DNA from: Alistipes sp.
GTDB taxonomy: Bacteria > Bacteroidota > Bacteroidia > Bacteroidales > Rikenellaceae
Direction of reading: 5' to 3'
DNA: 42,564 bases
Assembly: GCA_017631055.1 (NCBI GenBank)
Contig: JAGBTZ010000011.1
Span: 1-42,564, forward strand
Both the position numbers and the translations under genes were made by a program. Shown here piece by piece: positions 1 through 9,182 of this stretch. The notes beneath the pieces are model-generated. The model was not told the origin of the DNA. It did not search any database and saw only the letters and a program-made list of their open reading frames with translations. Numbering within the stretch: position 1 is the stretch's first letter; each line of letters starts with the position of its first letter.

Positions 1-1620
1 GCGATGTGGAGCCCCCGAGCACAATGCGACAAGGCTCGCTTCTCGGAGGAGTGGCGCCACACGCTCGAGAACACCGAAAACCTCTATATTTGGCAAGATA
101 CGGCCGATGGGCTACTCTTTGACACAACAGGCGAAAAACCCCGCATAATAGGCGTTAAAACGCGCATGGGCGTAACATTCGAGGCCGAGGCGGTAATCCT
201 TACCAACGGAACATTCCTTTCGGGATTGATGCACTGCGGTCGCTCGAATGCCGAGGGTGGTAGAGCAGGAGATGCCGCCTCATTCGGCATCACCGAGCAG
301 CTCGTTGAGTTGGGATTCGAGGCCGGAAGAATGAAGACCGGAACACCTGCTCGACTCGATGCCCGAACTATCGACTTCGAACGCCTCGAGCCCCAATATG
401 GCGATGAGGTGCCTTCGAAATTTTCTTTTTCGCCTGATACTGAAGTAGTTAAAGAGCAACTACCATGCTTCTTGGTCTACACCTCCAAGGCGGTGCACGA
501 CACCCTGCGCACCGGCTTCGAGGAGTCACCCCTCTTCAACGGCACAATTCAGGGCATAGGCCCCCGATACTGCCCGAGCATCGAGGATAAACTGCGCACC
601 TTTGCCGGCAAGGAGCAGCACCAACTCTTCCTTGAGCCCGAGGGTCGCAATACCAATGAATACTACCTTAACGGATTCTCATCATCATTGCCTTATGAGG
701 TGCAAATCAATGCGTTACACCAAATCGAGGGACTGGAAGATGTACACGTCTACCGCCCGGGCTACGCCATCGAGTATGACTACTTCCCCCCGACACAATT
801 GCACCACTCGTTAGAGACCAAACTCGTTGATAATCTGTACTTTGCGGGGCAAATTAACGGCACCACCGGCTACGAAGAGGCTGCCGCCCAGGGACTTATG
901 GCCGGCATCAATGCCCACCGCCAATTAAGGGGCGAAGAGCCTATTATCCTGCGCCGTGATGAGGCATATATCGGAGTGCTGATTGATGACCTTGTGACCA
1001 AGGGGGTCGATGAGCCCTACCGAATGTTTACATCGCGAGCGGAGTATCGCATTTTGCTTCGACAAGACAATGCTGATGCAAGATTAACACCGATTGGTTA
1101 CAAAATTGGCCTGATTTCTGAAAAAAGACACGAACTTTTACTCAAAAAAAATCGTGCCGTAGAATCGCTTATTTCTTTCGCTCACGAACAGAGTGTCAAA
1201 GCAAGCGAAATTTGTGACTACTTAAAATCGGTAAATTCAGAGCCTTTGACTCAGGGTCGCAAACTTTACGACATACTTCTTCGCAACGAAACAACCATTT
1301 CGGGAATGCGAACTGCCCTACCGAAACTCGACAAGTTTATCATCCGCGAAGAGATTTCTGACGACGCAATCGAGGAGGCTGAGATTTTGATTAAGTATCG
1401 CGGCTATATCGAGCGCGAAAAGATGATTGCCGAGAAGTTGCAACGACTCGAAAATATCACAATTCCCGAGGGTTTTGACTTCAACACAATGAACTCGCTA
1501 ACCATTGAGGCTCGCCAAAAACTCTCGCGCATCGCGCCCAAGACCATCGGCCAAGCATCGCGAATACCGGGCGTATCTCCGGCGGACATCAATGTTTTAT
1601 TGATAAAATTCGGAAGATAG
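1..1620 (+). CDS. mnmG: MnmG (GidA) tRNA uridine-modification enzyme, 5' end outside window
   Basis: FAD-dependent enzyme that with MnmE makes the 5-carboxymethylaminomethyl group on U34 of certain tRNAs. The reading frame is open from base 1, so the gene starts upstream; roughly 80-90 N-terminal residues, including the FAD-binding GxGxxG, are missing compared with the usual ~620. Both family signatures are visible: GPRYCPSIEDK and AGQINGTTGYEEAAAQG. The C-terminal MnmE-binding helical domain ends with the typical RIPGVSPADINVLLI. It converges on ilvE, with a hairpin terminator between. Although coding, its + strand is richer in C than G, unlike + genes further right, which suggests it is on the lagging strand. 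Identity is secure. Confidence 0.97.
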   Translation, partial: AMWSPRAQCDKARFSEEWRHTLENTENLYIWQDTADGLLFDTTGEKPRIIGVKTRMGVTFEAEAVILTNGTFLSGLMHCGRSNAEGGRAGDAASFGITEQLVELGFEAGRMKTGTPARLDARTIDFERLEPQYGDEVPSKFSFSPDTEVVKEQLPCFLVYTSKAVHDTLRTGFEESPLFNGTIQGIGPRYCPSIEDKLRTFAGKEQHQLFLEPEGRNTNEYYLNGFSSSLPYEVQINALHQIEGLEDVHVYRPGYAIEYDYFPPTQLHHSLETKLVDNLYFAGQINGTTGYEEAAAQGLMAGINAHRQLRGEEPIILRRDEAYIGVLIDDLVTKGVDEPYRMFTSRAEYRILLRQDNADARLTPIGYKIGLISEKRHELLLKKNRAVESLISFAHEQSVKASEICDYLKSVNSEPLTQGRKLYDILLRNETTISGMRTALPKLDKFIIREEISDDAIEEAEILIKYRGYIEREKMIAEKLQRLENITIPEGFDFNTMNSLTIEARQKLSRIAPKTIGQASRIPGVSPADINVLLIKFGR

Positions 1621-1634
1621 AACAAATAAAAAAG

Positions 1635-1665
1635 AGTGGCGGGTTACCAAAAACAACCCGCCACT
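1635..1665. terminator. bidirectional hairpin terminator between mnmG and ilvE
   Basis: A perfect 11-bp stem (AGTGGCGGGTT with AACCCGCCACT) and a 9-base loop lie 14 bases after the mnmG stop. An A-run (1628-1633) precedes it and TATTT follows, so each strand shows a short U-rich tail. Its place between two convergent genes fits termination of both. Confidence 0.85.
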
Positions 1666-1669
1666 TATT

Positions 1670-1685
1670 TGTTCCACGTGGAACA
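1670..1685. promoter_or_regulatory. parS-like centromere site, perfect 16-bp palindrome
   Basis: TGTTCCACGTGGAACA is a perfect palindrome and matches the published ParB-binding parS consensus (TGTTnCACGTGnAACA type). ParB spreading from parS is used for chromosome segregation, and parS sites usually cluster near the origin. It lies in the short gap between the mnmG terminator and the ilvE stop codon. The match is seen directly; binding is inferred from other bacteria. Confidence 0.75.
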
Positions 1686-1699
1686 ATCACAACCAGCAA

Positions 1700-2716
1700 C
1701 TACATCTCAATAATTCGAGTCCAGCCGAAAACATCCTCTGCACGGCCGTATTGAATGTCTTGAAGTGCATTATACATCTTCATCGACCACTCGCCCACCT
1801 CGTTGCCGTAGTTATAAATATCACCGGTCTGCATATCGACAATTTTGCCAATCGGCGAAATCACCGCAGCCGTACCACACGCTCCGGCCTCCTCGAAGGT
1901 CGACAACTCCTCGATAGGCACAGCACGCTCCTCAACCTTCAGGCCGAGGTGCTCAGCAAGCTGACGAAGGCTCTTATTGGTAATTGATGGGAGAATCGAG
2001 CCCGACTTGGGAGTAACATAGCAGCCATTCTTTATTCCAAAGAAGTTTGCAGCACCACACTCCTCGATATACTTACGCTCGGCCGCATCCGTATAGAGAA
2101 CATTCGAGTAGCCGGCCTTATGTGCTCGCTCGCCCGAGTAAATGCTTGAAGCATAGTTACCTCCGACCTTAACCTCGCCTGTTCCACGTGGAGCAGCGCG
2201 GTCAAATTCGCGGTCGAGAAGCACCGAGATAGGCTTAATTCCCTCCTTGAAATAGGCTCCTACCGGTGTTCCGAAGACAATCAGCGTTGCCTCAGTTGCC
2301 GGCTTTACACCCAAAACCGCATTCGAGCCAATCAGCAACGGGCGAAGATAGAAAGAGGCTCCGGTGCCATAAGGCGGCACAAAGCGAGCATTACGGCGAA
2401 CGACCTCCTCGCAAGCCTCAACAAAGAGCTCGATTGAGGGCACCGGCAAACAGAGCTTACGAGCCGAAGCCTGCATTCGCTTGGCGTTCTCCTCCGCACG
2501 GAAAAGGCGCACCTTGCCATCTGCGCCCCTGAAAGCCTTCAAGCCCTCGAAGAGTTCCAGACCATAGTGCAGACAAGCTGCCGAGATATGCATCGGGATA
2601 TACTCACTGTCGCTAAACTCCAAGTCGCTCCACTCGCCATCACGGAAGTAACAGCGAACATTACAATCGGTCTTGGTGTAATTAAATCCCAAAGAAGCCC
2701 AATCTAAATTTTCCAT
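1700..2716 (-). CDS. ilvE: branched-chain amino-acid aminotransferase
   Basis: PLP enzyme of fold-type IV that interconverts leucine, isoleucine and valine with their 2-oxo acids. At 338 residues it has the length of the longer (group II, eukaryote-like) BCATs. The motif ELFEGLKAFRG is at about 54-64, the PLP lysine is most likely K183 in EVKVGGNYA, and the phosphate-binding C-terminal GACGTAAVISPIG is at 278-290. The start is ATG at 2716, 30 bases downstream of the metG stop, so it is probably co-transcribed with metG. A second parS-like sequence is embedded in the coding region at 2180-2195. The identification is solid; the preferred substrate is not readable from sequence. Confidence 0.95.
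   Translation of the reverse strand: MENLDWASLGFNYTKTDCNVRCYFRDGEWSDLEFSDSEYIPMHISAACLHYGLELFEGLKAFRGADGKVRLFRAEENAKRMQASARKLCLPVPSIELFVEACEEVVRRNARFVPPYGTGASFYLRPLLIGSNAVLGVKPATEATLIVFGTPVGAYFKEGIKPISVLLDREFDRAAPRGTGEVKVGGNYASSIYSGERAHKAGYSNVLYTDAAERKYIEECGAANFFGIKNGCYVTPKSGSILPSITNKSLRQLAEHLGLKVEERAVPIEELSTFEEAGACGTAAVISPIGKIVDMQTGDIYNYGNEVGEWSMKMYNALQDIQYGRAEDVFGWTRIIEM
2180..2195. promoter_or_regulatory. second parS-like site inside ilvE (one mismatch)
   Basis: TGTTCCACGTGGAGCA differs at one base from the perfect palindrome 510 bp away. A chance second match this close is unlikely, and intragenic parS sites are common in other bacteria. The single mismatch falls in the outer half-site. 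Confidence 0.55.
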
Positions 2717-2746
2717 CTTATTGTGTTTTAGGGGGTTATTAAATCC

Positions 2747-4792
2747 TTATCCAACAATTGAGCCGCTGCCGACCTTCGAGCTGGGTTGCAACAGAACAAG
2801 CTTTCCGGTTGCATCCTCACCCATCAAAATCATTCCGCGCGACAAGATTCCCTTAATCTCGCGAGGCTCAAGGTTTACCAATACCAAAACCTGCTGACCC
2901 ACAAGTTCTTCGGGAGAGAAGAACTCGGCAATACCCGAAACCAGCTCGCGGGTGTCGATGCCTGTATCAACCGTCAGGTGAAGGAGTTTTTTGGTCTTAG
3001 GCACACGCTCAGCCGAAAGGATGGTCGAAACACGGATATCGGCCTTACCAAAGTCATCAAACGAGATATTCTCCTTCTGGGGCTCAACGGGCGCTTCAGC
3101 TGCAGCCGCAGCGAGGTTTGCCTGCTTTGCAGCCTCCAGTTTGTCGAGCTGCTTCTGGATAACATCATCCTCAATCTTCTCGAACAAGAGCGAAGGCTCG
3201 CCAATTTTGTGACCCGCCTCGATAAGCGACATATCGCCTATGCGCTCCCAATCGAGATGCTCAACTGCCAACATCTTCAAAATTTTGGCAGCCGTGAAAG
3301 GCATAAACGGCTCACAAACAATAGCCAAGTTGGCAGTAATCTGAAGAGCGATGTTCAAAATAGTCTTAACTCGCTCAGTATCAGTCTTTATCAATTTCCA
3401 AGGCTCGGTATCGGCGAGGTACTTGTTACCGATACGGGCCACATTCATCGCATCCTTCAACGCCTCACGAAAGCGGTAGTTCTCGAGGTTTGCCTCGAGC
3501 GAAGCCTTAATCTGCGACATCTCGGCGATCGTCTCACGGTCGTAGTCGGTAAGTTCGCCACAAGCCGGCACTACCCCATCGTAATACTTCTTGGTCAGCA
3601 CCAACGCACGGTTTACGAAGTTACCGAGCACTGCCACCAACTCGTTGTTGTTACGCGCCTGGTAATCCTTCCAAGTAAAGTCGTTATCCTTGGTCTCGGG
3701 GGCATTTGCACAGAGAACATAGCGCAGAACATCCTCCTTGCCGGGCATATCCTCGAGATATTCGTGCAACCATACAGCCCAATTGCGCGAGGTCGAAATT
3801 TTGTCGCCCTCAAGGTTAAGGAACTCGTTTGCCGGCACATTCTCGGGCAGGATATAACCTCCGTGCGCCATCAACATCGAGGGGAATACTATGCAGTGGA
3901 AGACAATGTTATCCTTGCCGATAAAATGCACCATCTTGGTATCCTCACTCTTCCAATACTTCTCCCAATCGGGTGTAAGGTCCTTAGTAGCAGAGATATA
4001 GCCAATCGGAGCATCAAACCATACATAGAGCACCTTACCCTCGGCACCCTCCACCGGCACGGGGATACCCCAATCCAGGTCGCGGCTCACGGCACGAGGC
4101 AACAGACCGCCATCGAGCCAGCTCTTACACTGACCGTAGACGTTGGACTTCCACTCCTTGTGACCCTCCAAAATCCACTTGCGCAGAGCCTCCTCGTGTT
4201 GGTCGAGGGGCAGATACCAGTGCTTGGTCTCGCGCTTGACGGGAACAGCACCCGACACTGCACTACGCGGGTTGATAAGCTCGTCGGGCGAGAGTGTAGA
4301 GCCACACTTCTCGCACTGGTCGCCATAAGCACCCTCGCTCTGGCAACGGGGACAAGTACCCACGATATAACGGTCGGCAAGGAAGGTCTTTGCCTCCTCG
4401 TCATAGTATTGCATCGAACTCTTCTCGATAAACTTACCCTCATCGTAGAGTTTACGGAAGAAATCCGAAGCGGTCTTGGCGTGGGTCGGGGAGCTTGTTC
4501 GCGAATAGATATCGAACGAGATGCCGAGTCCCTCGAAAGCGTTCTTAATGATATTGTGGTAACGGTCAACAATCTGCTGCGGGGTTACACCCTCCTTGCG
4601 AGCCTTGATGGTGATGGGCACGCCATGCTCATCGCTACCGCAAATCGAGATCACGTCACGCCCCTTCAGGCGCATATAGCGCGTATAAATATCCGAGGGA
4701 ACGTATACTCCCGCAAGGTGTCCGATGTGTACCGGACCATTGGCATAGGGAAGAGCCGATGTAATTAAATACCGTTTGTAATCTTTAGCCAT
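2747..4792 (-). CDS. metG: methionyl-tRNA synthetase
   Basis: Class I synthetase that charges tRNA-Met in the cytosol. HIGH motif at residues 22-25 (VHIGHLAG), a zinc knuckle with Cys147, 150, 160 and 163, and KISTS at 331-335 in the KMSKS position. The all-alpha anticodon-binding region follows. A C-terminal tRNA-binding (EMAP/Trbp111-like) domain occupies about 575-681, preceded by an Ala-rich linker. The 681-residue length fits bacterial MetRS with this appended dimerisation domain. It starts at ATG 4792, is divergent from sppA and is followed by ilvE. A very long open frame on the opposite strand (2786-4768) is a shadow of this gene. Confidence 0.98.
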   Translation of the reverse strand: MAKDYKRYLITSALPYANGPVHIGHLAGVYVPSDIYTRYMRLKGRDVISICGSDEHGVPITIKARKEGVTPQQIVDRYHNIIKNAFEGLGISFDIYSRTSSPTHAKTASDFFRKLYDEGKFIEKSSMQYYDEEAKTFLADRYIVGTCPRCQSEGAYGDQCEKCGSTLSPDELINPRSAVSGAVPVKRETKHWYLPLDQHEEALRKWILEGHKEWKSNVYGQCKSWLDGGLLPRAVSRDLDWGIPVPVEGAEGKVLYVWFDAPIGYISATKDLTPDWEKYWKSEDTKMVHFIGKDNIVFHCIVFPSMLMAHGGYILPENVPANEFLNLEGDKISTSRNWAVWLHEYLEDMPGKEDVLRYVLCANAPETKDNDFTWKDYQARNNNELVAVLGNFVNRALVLTKKYYDGVVPACGELTDYDRETIAEMSQIKASLEANLENYRFREALKDAMNVARIGNKYLADTEPWKLIKTDTERVKTILNIALQITANLAIVCEPFMPFTAAKILKMLAVEHLDWERIGDMSLIEAGHKIGEPSLLFEKIEDDVIQKQLDKLEAAKQANLAAAAAEAPVEPQKENISFDDFGKADIRVSTILSAERVPKTKKLLHLTVDTGIDTRELVSGIAEFFSPEELVGQQVLVLVNLEPREIKGILSRGMILMGEDATGKLVLLQPSSKVGSGSIVG

Positions 4793-4830
4793 AATTTGGT
4801 TATGTTATGAAATAAATCTAAAATTCCACC

Positions 4831-4838
4831 CAAAAATA
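4831..4838 (-). promoter_or_regulatory. possible metG promoter -7 element
   Basis: On the minus strand this reads TATTTTTG, a full match to the Bacteroidetes -7 consensus TAnnTTTG, about 39 bases before the metG ATG. No good -33 TTTG was found at the usual 19-21 base spacing, so support is partial. Confidence 0.4.
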
Positions 4839-4977
4839 ACAATTTTTGGGATAATACCGAAATTTAGCAACAAGTTATTACGATTTTTCTTTTTAGGGCA
4901 GATATTTTGTTGCTCATTGCCAAAAACAAAAACAGAGATATTCTCTGCAAAAGGGTACAACTACCGCTAACTTTTAG

Positions 4978-4985
4978 TATATTTG
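4978..4985 (+). promoter_or_regulatory. possible sppA promoter -7 element
   Basis: TATATTTG matches TAnnTTTG exactly and lies 45 bases before the sppA ATG. No clear -33 TTTG is present upstream. The divergent arrangement with metG requires a promoter in this gap. Confidence 0.45.
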
Positions 4986-5030
4986 CGGTAGTAAATGTAT
5001 ATTGTATAACCTTTATAAAGTGTCTAGAGT

Positions 5031-6806
5031 ATGAAATTCATGAAAGCATTTCTTGCAGCATTATTGGCTGTAGTTGTCGGAGGTATTCTCTCGAGCTTAT
5101 TGTGGCTGTTCATCTTTATCGGCCTTGCCGGTTCGGTGGAGAGTACAACTGTTGTCAAGCCCAACTCGGTGCTTATGATTGATTTGGCAGAGAATATCAC
5201 AGATGCACCCTCTTCTAATCCGTTGGGAATGATTGATTTTAATACAATGACGGTCAACAAGCAACTTCCATTGTTGAAGGTGCTGCGCAGCATCAAGTCG
5301 GCCGAGACTGACGAGCGTATCAAAGGTATCTATCTGCGCATGAACGGAGAAGGTATGATCGAGACAGGTGCTCTCGAAGAGTTGCGCACTGCTCTCGAAG
5401 AGTTCAAGCAGAGTGGCAAGTTTATTGTCTCGTTCAACGAGGGTTACAGCCAAATCTCATACTACCTCGCCTCGGTTTCTGATAAAATCTATCTTCAGCC
5501 CGAGGGTAGTATGTCGTGGCAGGGTCTTTCGTCGACTCTGATGTTCTACACCGGCCTCTTCGAGAAGCTCGGCATCGAGGTAGACATCTTCCGCCCCACA
5601 GTTTGTAAATATAAGAGCGCCGTAGAGCCCTACTTCCTCAAGAAGATGTCGCCCGACAATCGCCGCCAGATGGCCGAGTTGGGAGCTTCGACCTGGGAGG
5701 TTATCGTGGATGCTGTGAGCGAAGCTCGCGGAATTGACAAGAAGACGCTCAACACCTTGGCCGACAAACTCGCAGTTACAATGCCCGAGGAGGCTCTCAA
5801 GCACAAATTTGTTGATGCTCTGATTTATGAGGACCAGATGAATGGCATCTTCGCAGAGTTGGGCGTGGAGCTCAACAATGATGGCGAGTGTGAGAAGATT
5901 TCGCTCGGCGATTACGCTTCACAGGTTGTTGATTTACAGAACATCTCGGCAGACAAGGTTGCTGTGGTCTATGCCGAGGGTCAGATTTTCGATGGCACTG
6001 GCGAGCAGGAGGCAATCTATGGTCAGACCATGGCCGAGACCGTGAAGTCGGTACGCTTGGATGATAAGGTTAAGGCTGTAGTTTTGCGCGTGAACTCTCC
6101 GGGTGGCTCGGCTCTGGCAAGTGATGTTATCTGGCGTGAAATCGAGCTGCTCAAGGCCGAGAAGCCTGTGGTTGTCTCGATGGGTAGCGTTGCTGCCAGC
6201 GGTGGTTACTACATTTCGGCTCCGGCAGATGTTATTGTAGCCAACAAGATGACTCTCACCGGCTCGATTGGTGTCTTCGGAATGATTGCAAACCCCAACA
6301 AGATGCTTACCAACAAGGTGGGTATAACCTTCGACTCAGTTTCGACTAACGACCACTCTACATTCGGAAGCCTCGGCCACAATATGGATGCTGCCGAGCG
6401 TGGTGTAATCATGAAGAGTGTCGATAAGGTTTACTCTCGTTTCACCTCGTTGGTTTCGGAGGGTCGTAACCTGCCCCTCGAGAAGGTTCTCGACATCGCT
6501 GCCGGCAGAGTTTGGACAGGCGTTCAGGCTCAGCAGATTGGTCTTGTCGACACACTGGGCGGATTGAACAACGCCATTACACTGGCTGCTGAGAAGGCCG
6601 ACCTCGAGGCGTATCGTGTTGAGGAGGTTTTGAGCAGCGAGGATCCTTTACAGAGCATCTTGTCGGGTCTTGGTGCAAAGGTTCGCGCTTCGGTTTTGCG
6701 CTCGGAGATGGGCAGCGAGGCCTATATACAATATAATAAGGTGAAGAGTGCTACAACTCAGAATGGAGTTATGGCAATGATGCCTTATGAGATTTCATTC
6801 GAATAG
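5031..6806 (+). CDS. sppA: signal peptide peptidase SppA, 67K type
   Basis: Membrane-anchored serine protease that degrades signal peptides left in the inner membrane. It has one N-terminal hydrophobic segment (about residues 5-33) and two tandem S49 domains, as in the E. coli form; 591 residues is the usual size. The Ser/Lys dyad can be placed by alignment in memory: Lys195 in KYKSAVEP and Ser390 in VAASGGYY. The start ATG at 5031 gives the membrane segment directly. mrp begins 2 bases after the stop, so the two are probably one operon. Identification is strong. Confidence 0.95.
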   Translation: MKFMKAFLAALLAVVVGGILSSLLWLFIFIGLAGSVESTTVVKPNSVLMIDLAENITDAPSSNPLGMIDFNTMTVNKQLPLLKVLRSIKSAETDERIKGIYLRMNGEGMIETGALEELRTALEEFKQSGKFIVSFNEGYSQISYYLASVSDKIYLQPEGSMSWQGLSSTLMFYTGLFEKLGIEVDIFRPTVCKYKSAVEPYFLKKMSPDNRRQMAELGASTWEVIVDAVSEARGIDKKTLNTLADKLAVTMPEEALKHKFVDALIYEDQMNGIFAELGVELNNDGECEKISLGDYASQVVDLQNISADKVAVVYAEGQIFDGTGEQEAIYGQTMAETVKSVRLDDKVKAVVLRVNSPGGSALASDVIWREIELLKAEKPVVVSMGSVAASGGYYISAPADVIVANKMTLTGSIGVFGMIANPNKMLTNKVGITFDSVSTNDHSTFGSLGHNMDAAERGVIMKSVDKVYSRFTSLVSEGRNLPLEKVLDIAAGRVWTGVQAQQIGLVDTLGGLNNAITLAAEKADLEAYRVEEVLSSEDPLQSILSGLGAKVRASVLRSEMGSEAYIQYNKVKSATTQNGVMAMMPYEISFE

Positions 6807-6808
6807 TT

Positions 6809-7852
6809 ATGCAGAACCTTGTAACAGGGCTATTAAAGAGTATAATTCATCCCGAAACGAATGAGAATATCGTTGATGGCGGTTTCGTTGAAAGCGTTAC
6901 CGCCACCAACGATAAAATTACCGTTTCGCTCCTCTTTAAGAAGGCTCGCGACCCCTTTGCTTTGAAGATTAAGGGCCAGGTTTTGGCTCTGTTGGAGGGT
7001 CGTTTTCCTCAATTGAAGGGCGAGATAACGGTCTTTATCAAGGAGGGAGCACCCGCCAAACCCAAGGTCGAGAAGCGCACCACCACCGGCTCTATTCGCA
7101 ACATCGTGGCTATCGCCTCGGGTAAGGGAGGAGTCGGAAAGTCGACCGTGACGGCAAACTTGGCTGTTACGTTGCGCGATATGGGTTACAAGGTAGGCCT
7201 TCTCGATGCCGATATCTATGGTCCTTCACAGCCCAAGATGTTTGGTTGCGAGGGGTATCTGCCCGATGCGCAGCAGATTGATGGTTTTGACTATATTGTG
7301 CCGGCAGAGGTTGCGGGGCTGAAACTTATCTCGATAGGATTCTTTATTCGCCCGACCGATGCGCTGATTTGGCGCGGAACGATGGCTTGTAACGCACTCA
7401 AGCAACTTATCCACCAGACTCTGTGGGGAGAGTTGGACTATTTGTTGATAGACCTACCACCGGGTACGGGAGATATACACCTCTCGATAATCTCGGAGTT
7501 GAAAATTTCGGGAGCGGTAATCGTCTCGACCCCTCAACAGGTCGCTGTTGCGGATGTGGTGCGAGGTGTGGAGATGTTCCGCAATGAGAATGTAAAGATT
7601 CCTGTTTTGGGTATTGTCGAGAATATGGCGTGGTTTACACCCAAAGAGTTGCCCGACAACAAGTATTACATCTTCGGCCAGGGAGGCGCTGAGCGATATG
7701 CCGCCGAGTGTGGAGTTGATTTCTTGGGTCATATCCCTATCATTCAATCTGTTATGGAGGGCGGAGATAGTGGTTTGCCGGCCGCTTTAAGCGATTTGGC
7801 TGTTGGTGATTATTATCGACATATAGCCCAAAAGGTTGTTGAAAAGTTGTGA
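6809..7852 (+). CDS. mrp: Mrp/ApbC family P-loop ATPase, iron-sulfur carrier
   Basis: Cytosolic ATPase of the Mrp/NBP35 family, which carries and transfers iron-sulfur clusters. It has an N-terminal MIP18/DUF59 domain (about 1-85), then the deviant Walker A GKGGVGKST at 105-113, and the DLPPGTGD switch motif. The length of 347 residues is normal. The CxxC pair that binds the shared cluster in E. coli Mrp, after VENM, is absent; here the stretch reads VENMAWFTPKELPDNKYYIFG. I believe this is common in Bacteroidetes homologues, so the chemistry may differ. It starts 2 bases after sppA. Confidence 0.94.
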   Translation: MQNLVTGLLKSIIHPETNENIVDGGFVESVTATNDKITVSLLFKKARDPFALKIKGQVLALLEGRFPQLKGEITVFIKEGAPAKPKVEKRTTTGSIRNIVAIASGKGGVGKSTVTANLAVTLRDMGYKVGLLDADIYGPSQPKMFGCEGYLPDAQQIDGFDYIVPAEVAGLKLISIGFFIRPTDALIWRGTMACNALKQLIHQTLWGELDYLLIDLPPGTGDIHLSIISELKISGAVIVSTPQQVAVADVVRGVEMFRNENVKIPVLGIVENMAWFTPKELPDNKYYIFGQGGAERYAAECGVDFLGHIPIIQSVMEGGDSGLPAALSDLAVGDYYRHIAQKVVEKL

Positions 7853-8235
7853 TTAAGGTGTTGAAAAGAGAGTGATAAGTTGTTTGAATTTTTATGCTAA
7901 AAAATTTGGTTTCGCCTGATTGCTGATTATACAAGAGGCCGAGGTGAAAAAGCAAATTTTTTTATTAAAATCTTTCACCCGACTTATTACTATTTTTCAA
8001 AGTTGAATTGTTTATATTTTATGACTATTGATAAGTTGAAAACCTTTTCTTCACCTGTTCATAAAGTATAATAAATACCTTGATATTAAATAATTAGAAA
8101 GAAAAATTTATAACAAAACCAAGAAATAGTGTTGATAAAAATCTCTCTGAAAAACTTATTGACATTATCGACAGCTATTATATTTATTCTTTTTAATTAA
8201 ATTTATAAATAAGTAAATAATAAAAACAAAAAAGA
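7853..8235. other. AT-rich 383-bp intergenic region with DnaA-box-like words
   Basis: No gene is seen here. The region is strongly AT-rich compared with its neighbours. Near-matches to the DnaA box TTATCCACA cluster in and beside it: TTATCGACA at 7813-7821 (inside mrp) and 8165-8173, TGTTGATAA (reverse strand TTATCAACA) at 8130-8138, and TGTTGAAAA at 7837-7845 and 7859-7867. It must also hold the nadA leader; no clear TAnnTTTG promoter was found. A replication-origin role is only a hypothesis. Confidence 0.35.
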
Positions 8236-9174
8236 ATGGTTGATAACTTTGCTCAGTTGCGTTCCGAAATCGAAAAGCTCAAAGCGGAGAAACATGCCGT
8301 AATTATGGCCCACTACTATACTCGCCCCGAAATCCAGGAGGTAGCCGATTTTCTCGGTGACTCGTTGGCTCTCTCGGTCGAGGCTCAGAAGTGTGATGCC
8401 GATATTATTCTCTTTGCGGGTGTAAACTTTATGGCCGAGACTGCCAAGGTGCTCTCTCCCGAGAAGAAGATACTTATCCCCTGCCCCGAGGCGGGCTGTT
8501 CGTTGGCGGAGTCGTGCGATGCTATGGAGTTTGCTAAGTTTAAGAAGAACTACCCCAACCATCTTGTGGTATCCTATGTAAATACCTCGGTTGGTGTGAA
8601 GGCTTTGACGGATGTATGCTGTACTTCGTCTAATGCACTGAAGGTTGTGGAGTCGATTCCGGCGGAGCAACCTATAATCTTTGCGCCCGATCGCAATCTG
8701 GGCTCCTATATCCAAAAACTTACCGGACGAGAGAATATGGTGCTCTGGAATGGAGCCTGCCATGTTCACGAGGAGTTTTCTTTAGAGAAGATTCTTCAAC
8801 TCAAGGCCGAGCATCCCCAAGCAAAGGTTGTTGTTCATCCCGAATGTCGCGACTATATTGTCAAGGTTGCCGACTTCACCGGCTCGACCGCTGCGATTTT
8901 GGACTATTGTGGCGAGTGTGGAGCCGAGGAGTTTATTGTGGTGACCGAGTCGGGTATCTTGGCCGAGATGCTTAAGCGATTCCCCGATAAGAGTTTTATT
9001 CCCGCTCCGCCCGAGGATTCGACCTGTGCTTGCAACGAGTGTAAGTATATGAAGATGGTAACGCTCGAGAATCTGCGCGACTGCTTGCGTGACGAGAGCC
9101 CCGAGGTTATTATCGATGAGGCTACCCGTGTCGCAGCCGAGCGCTCAATTAAGAATATGATTGCTATTAAGTAA
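8236..9174 (+). CDS. nadA: quinolinate synthase NadA
   Basis: 4Fe-4S enzyme that condenses iminoaspartate with dihydroxyacetone phosphate to quinolinate in de novo NAD synthesis. The 312 residues are the short form. The three cluster cysteines are most likely Cys83 (IPCPEAGC), Cys175 (WNGACHVHE) and one of Cys266/Cys269 (ACNECKYM). Other family landmarks are MAHYY at 24-28, VNTSVGVKAL and HPEC at 201-204. nadB and nadC are not in the window. It starts at ATG 8236 after an A-rich leader without an obvious Shine-Dalgarno sequence, as usual in this phylum. Confidence 0.97.
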   Translation: MVDNFAQLRSEIEKLKAEKHAVIMAHYYTRPEIQEVADFLGDSLALSVEAQKCDADIILFAGVNFMAETAKVLSPEKKILIPCPEAGCSLAESCDAMEFAKFKKNYPNHLVVSYVNTSVGVKALTDVCCTSSNALKVVESIPAEQPIIFAPDRNLGSYIQKLTGRENMVLWNGACHVHEEFSLEKILQLKAEHPQAKVVVHPECRDYIVKVADFTGSTAAILDYCGECGAEEFIVVTESGILAEMLKRFPDKSFIPAPPEDSTCACNECKYMKMVTLENLRDCLRDESPEVIIDEATRVAAERSIKNMIAIK

Positions 9175-9182
9175 AAGTCCTC

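Noticed and set aside
2786..4768. 660-residue open frame on the + strand opposite metG
   Set aside because: metG has every synthetase motif. The opposite frame shows no family motif and is a by-product of codon bias that avoids reverse-strand stops.
7407..7415. TTATCCACC in mrp as a DnaA box
   Set aside because: A single near-match inside a conserved coding stretch, outside the AT-rich gap; not informative alone.
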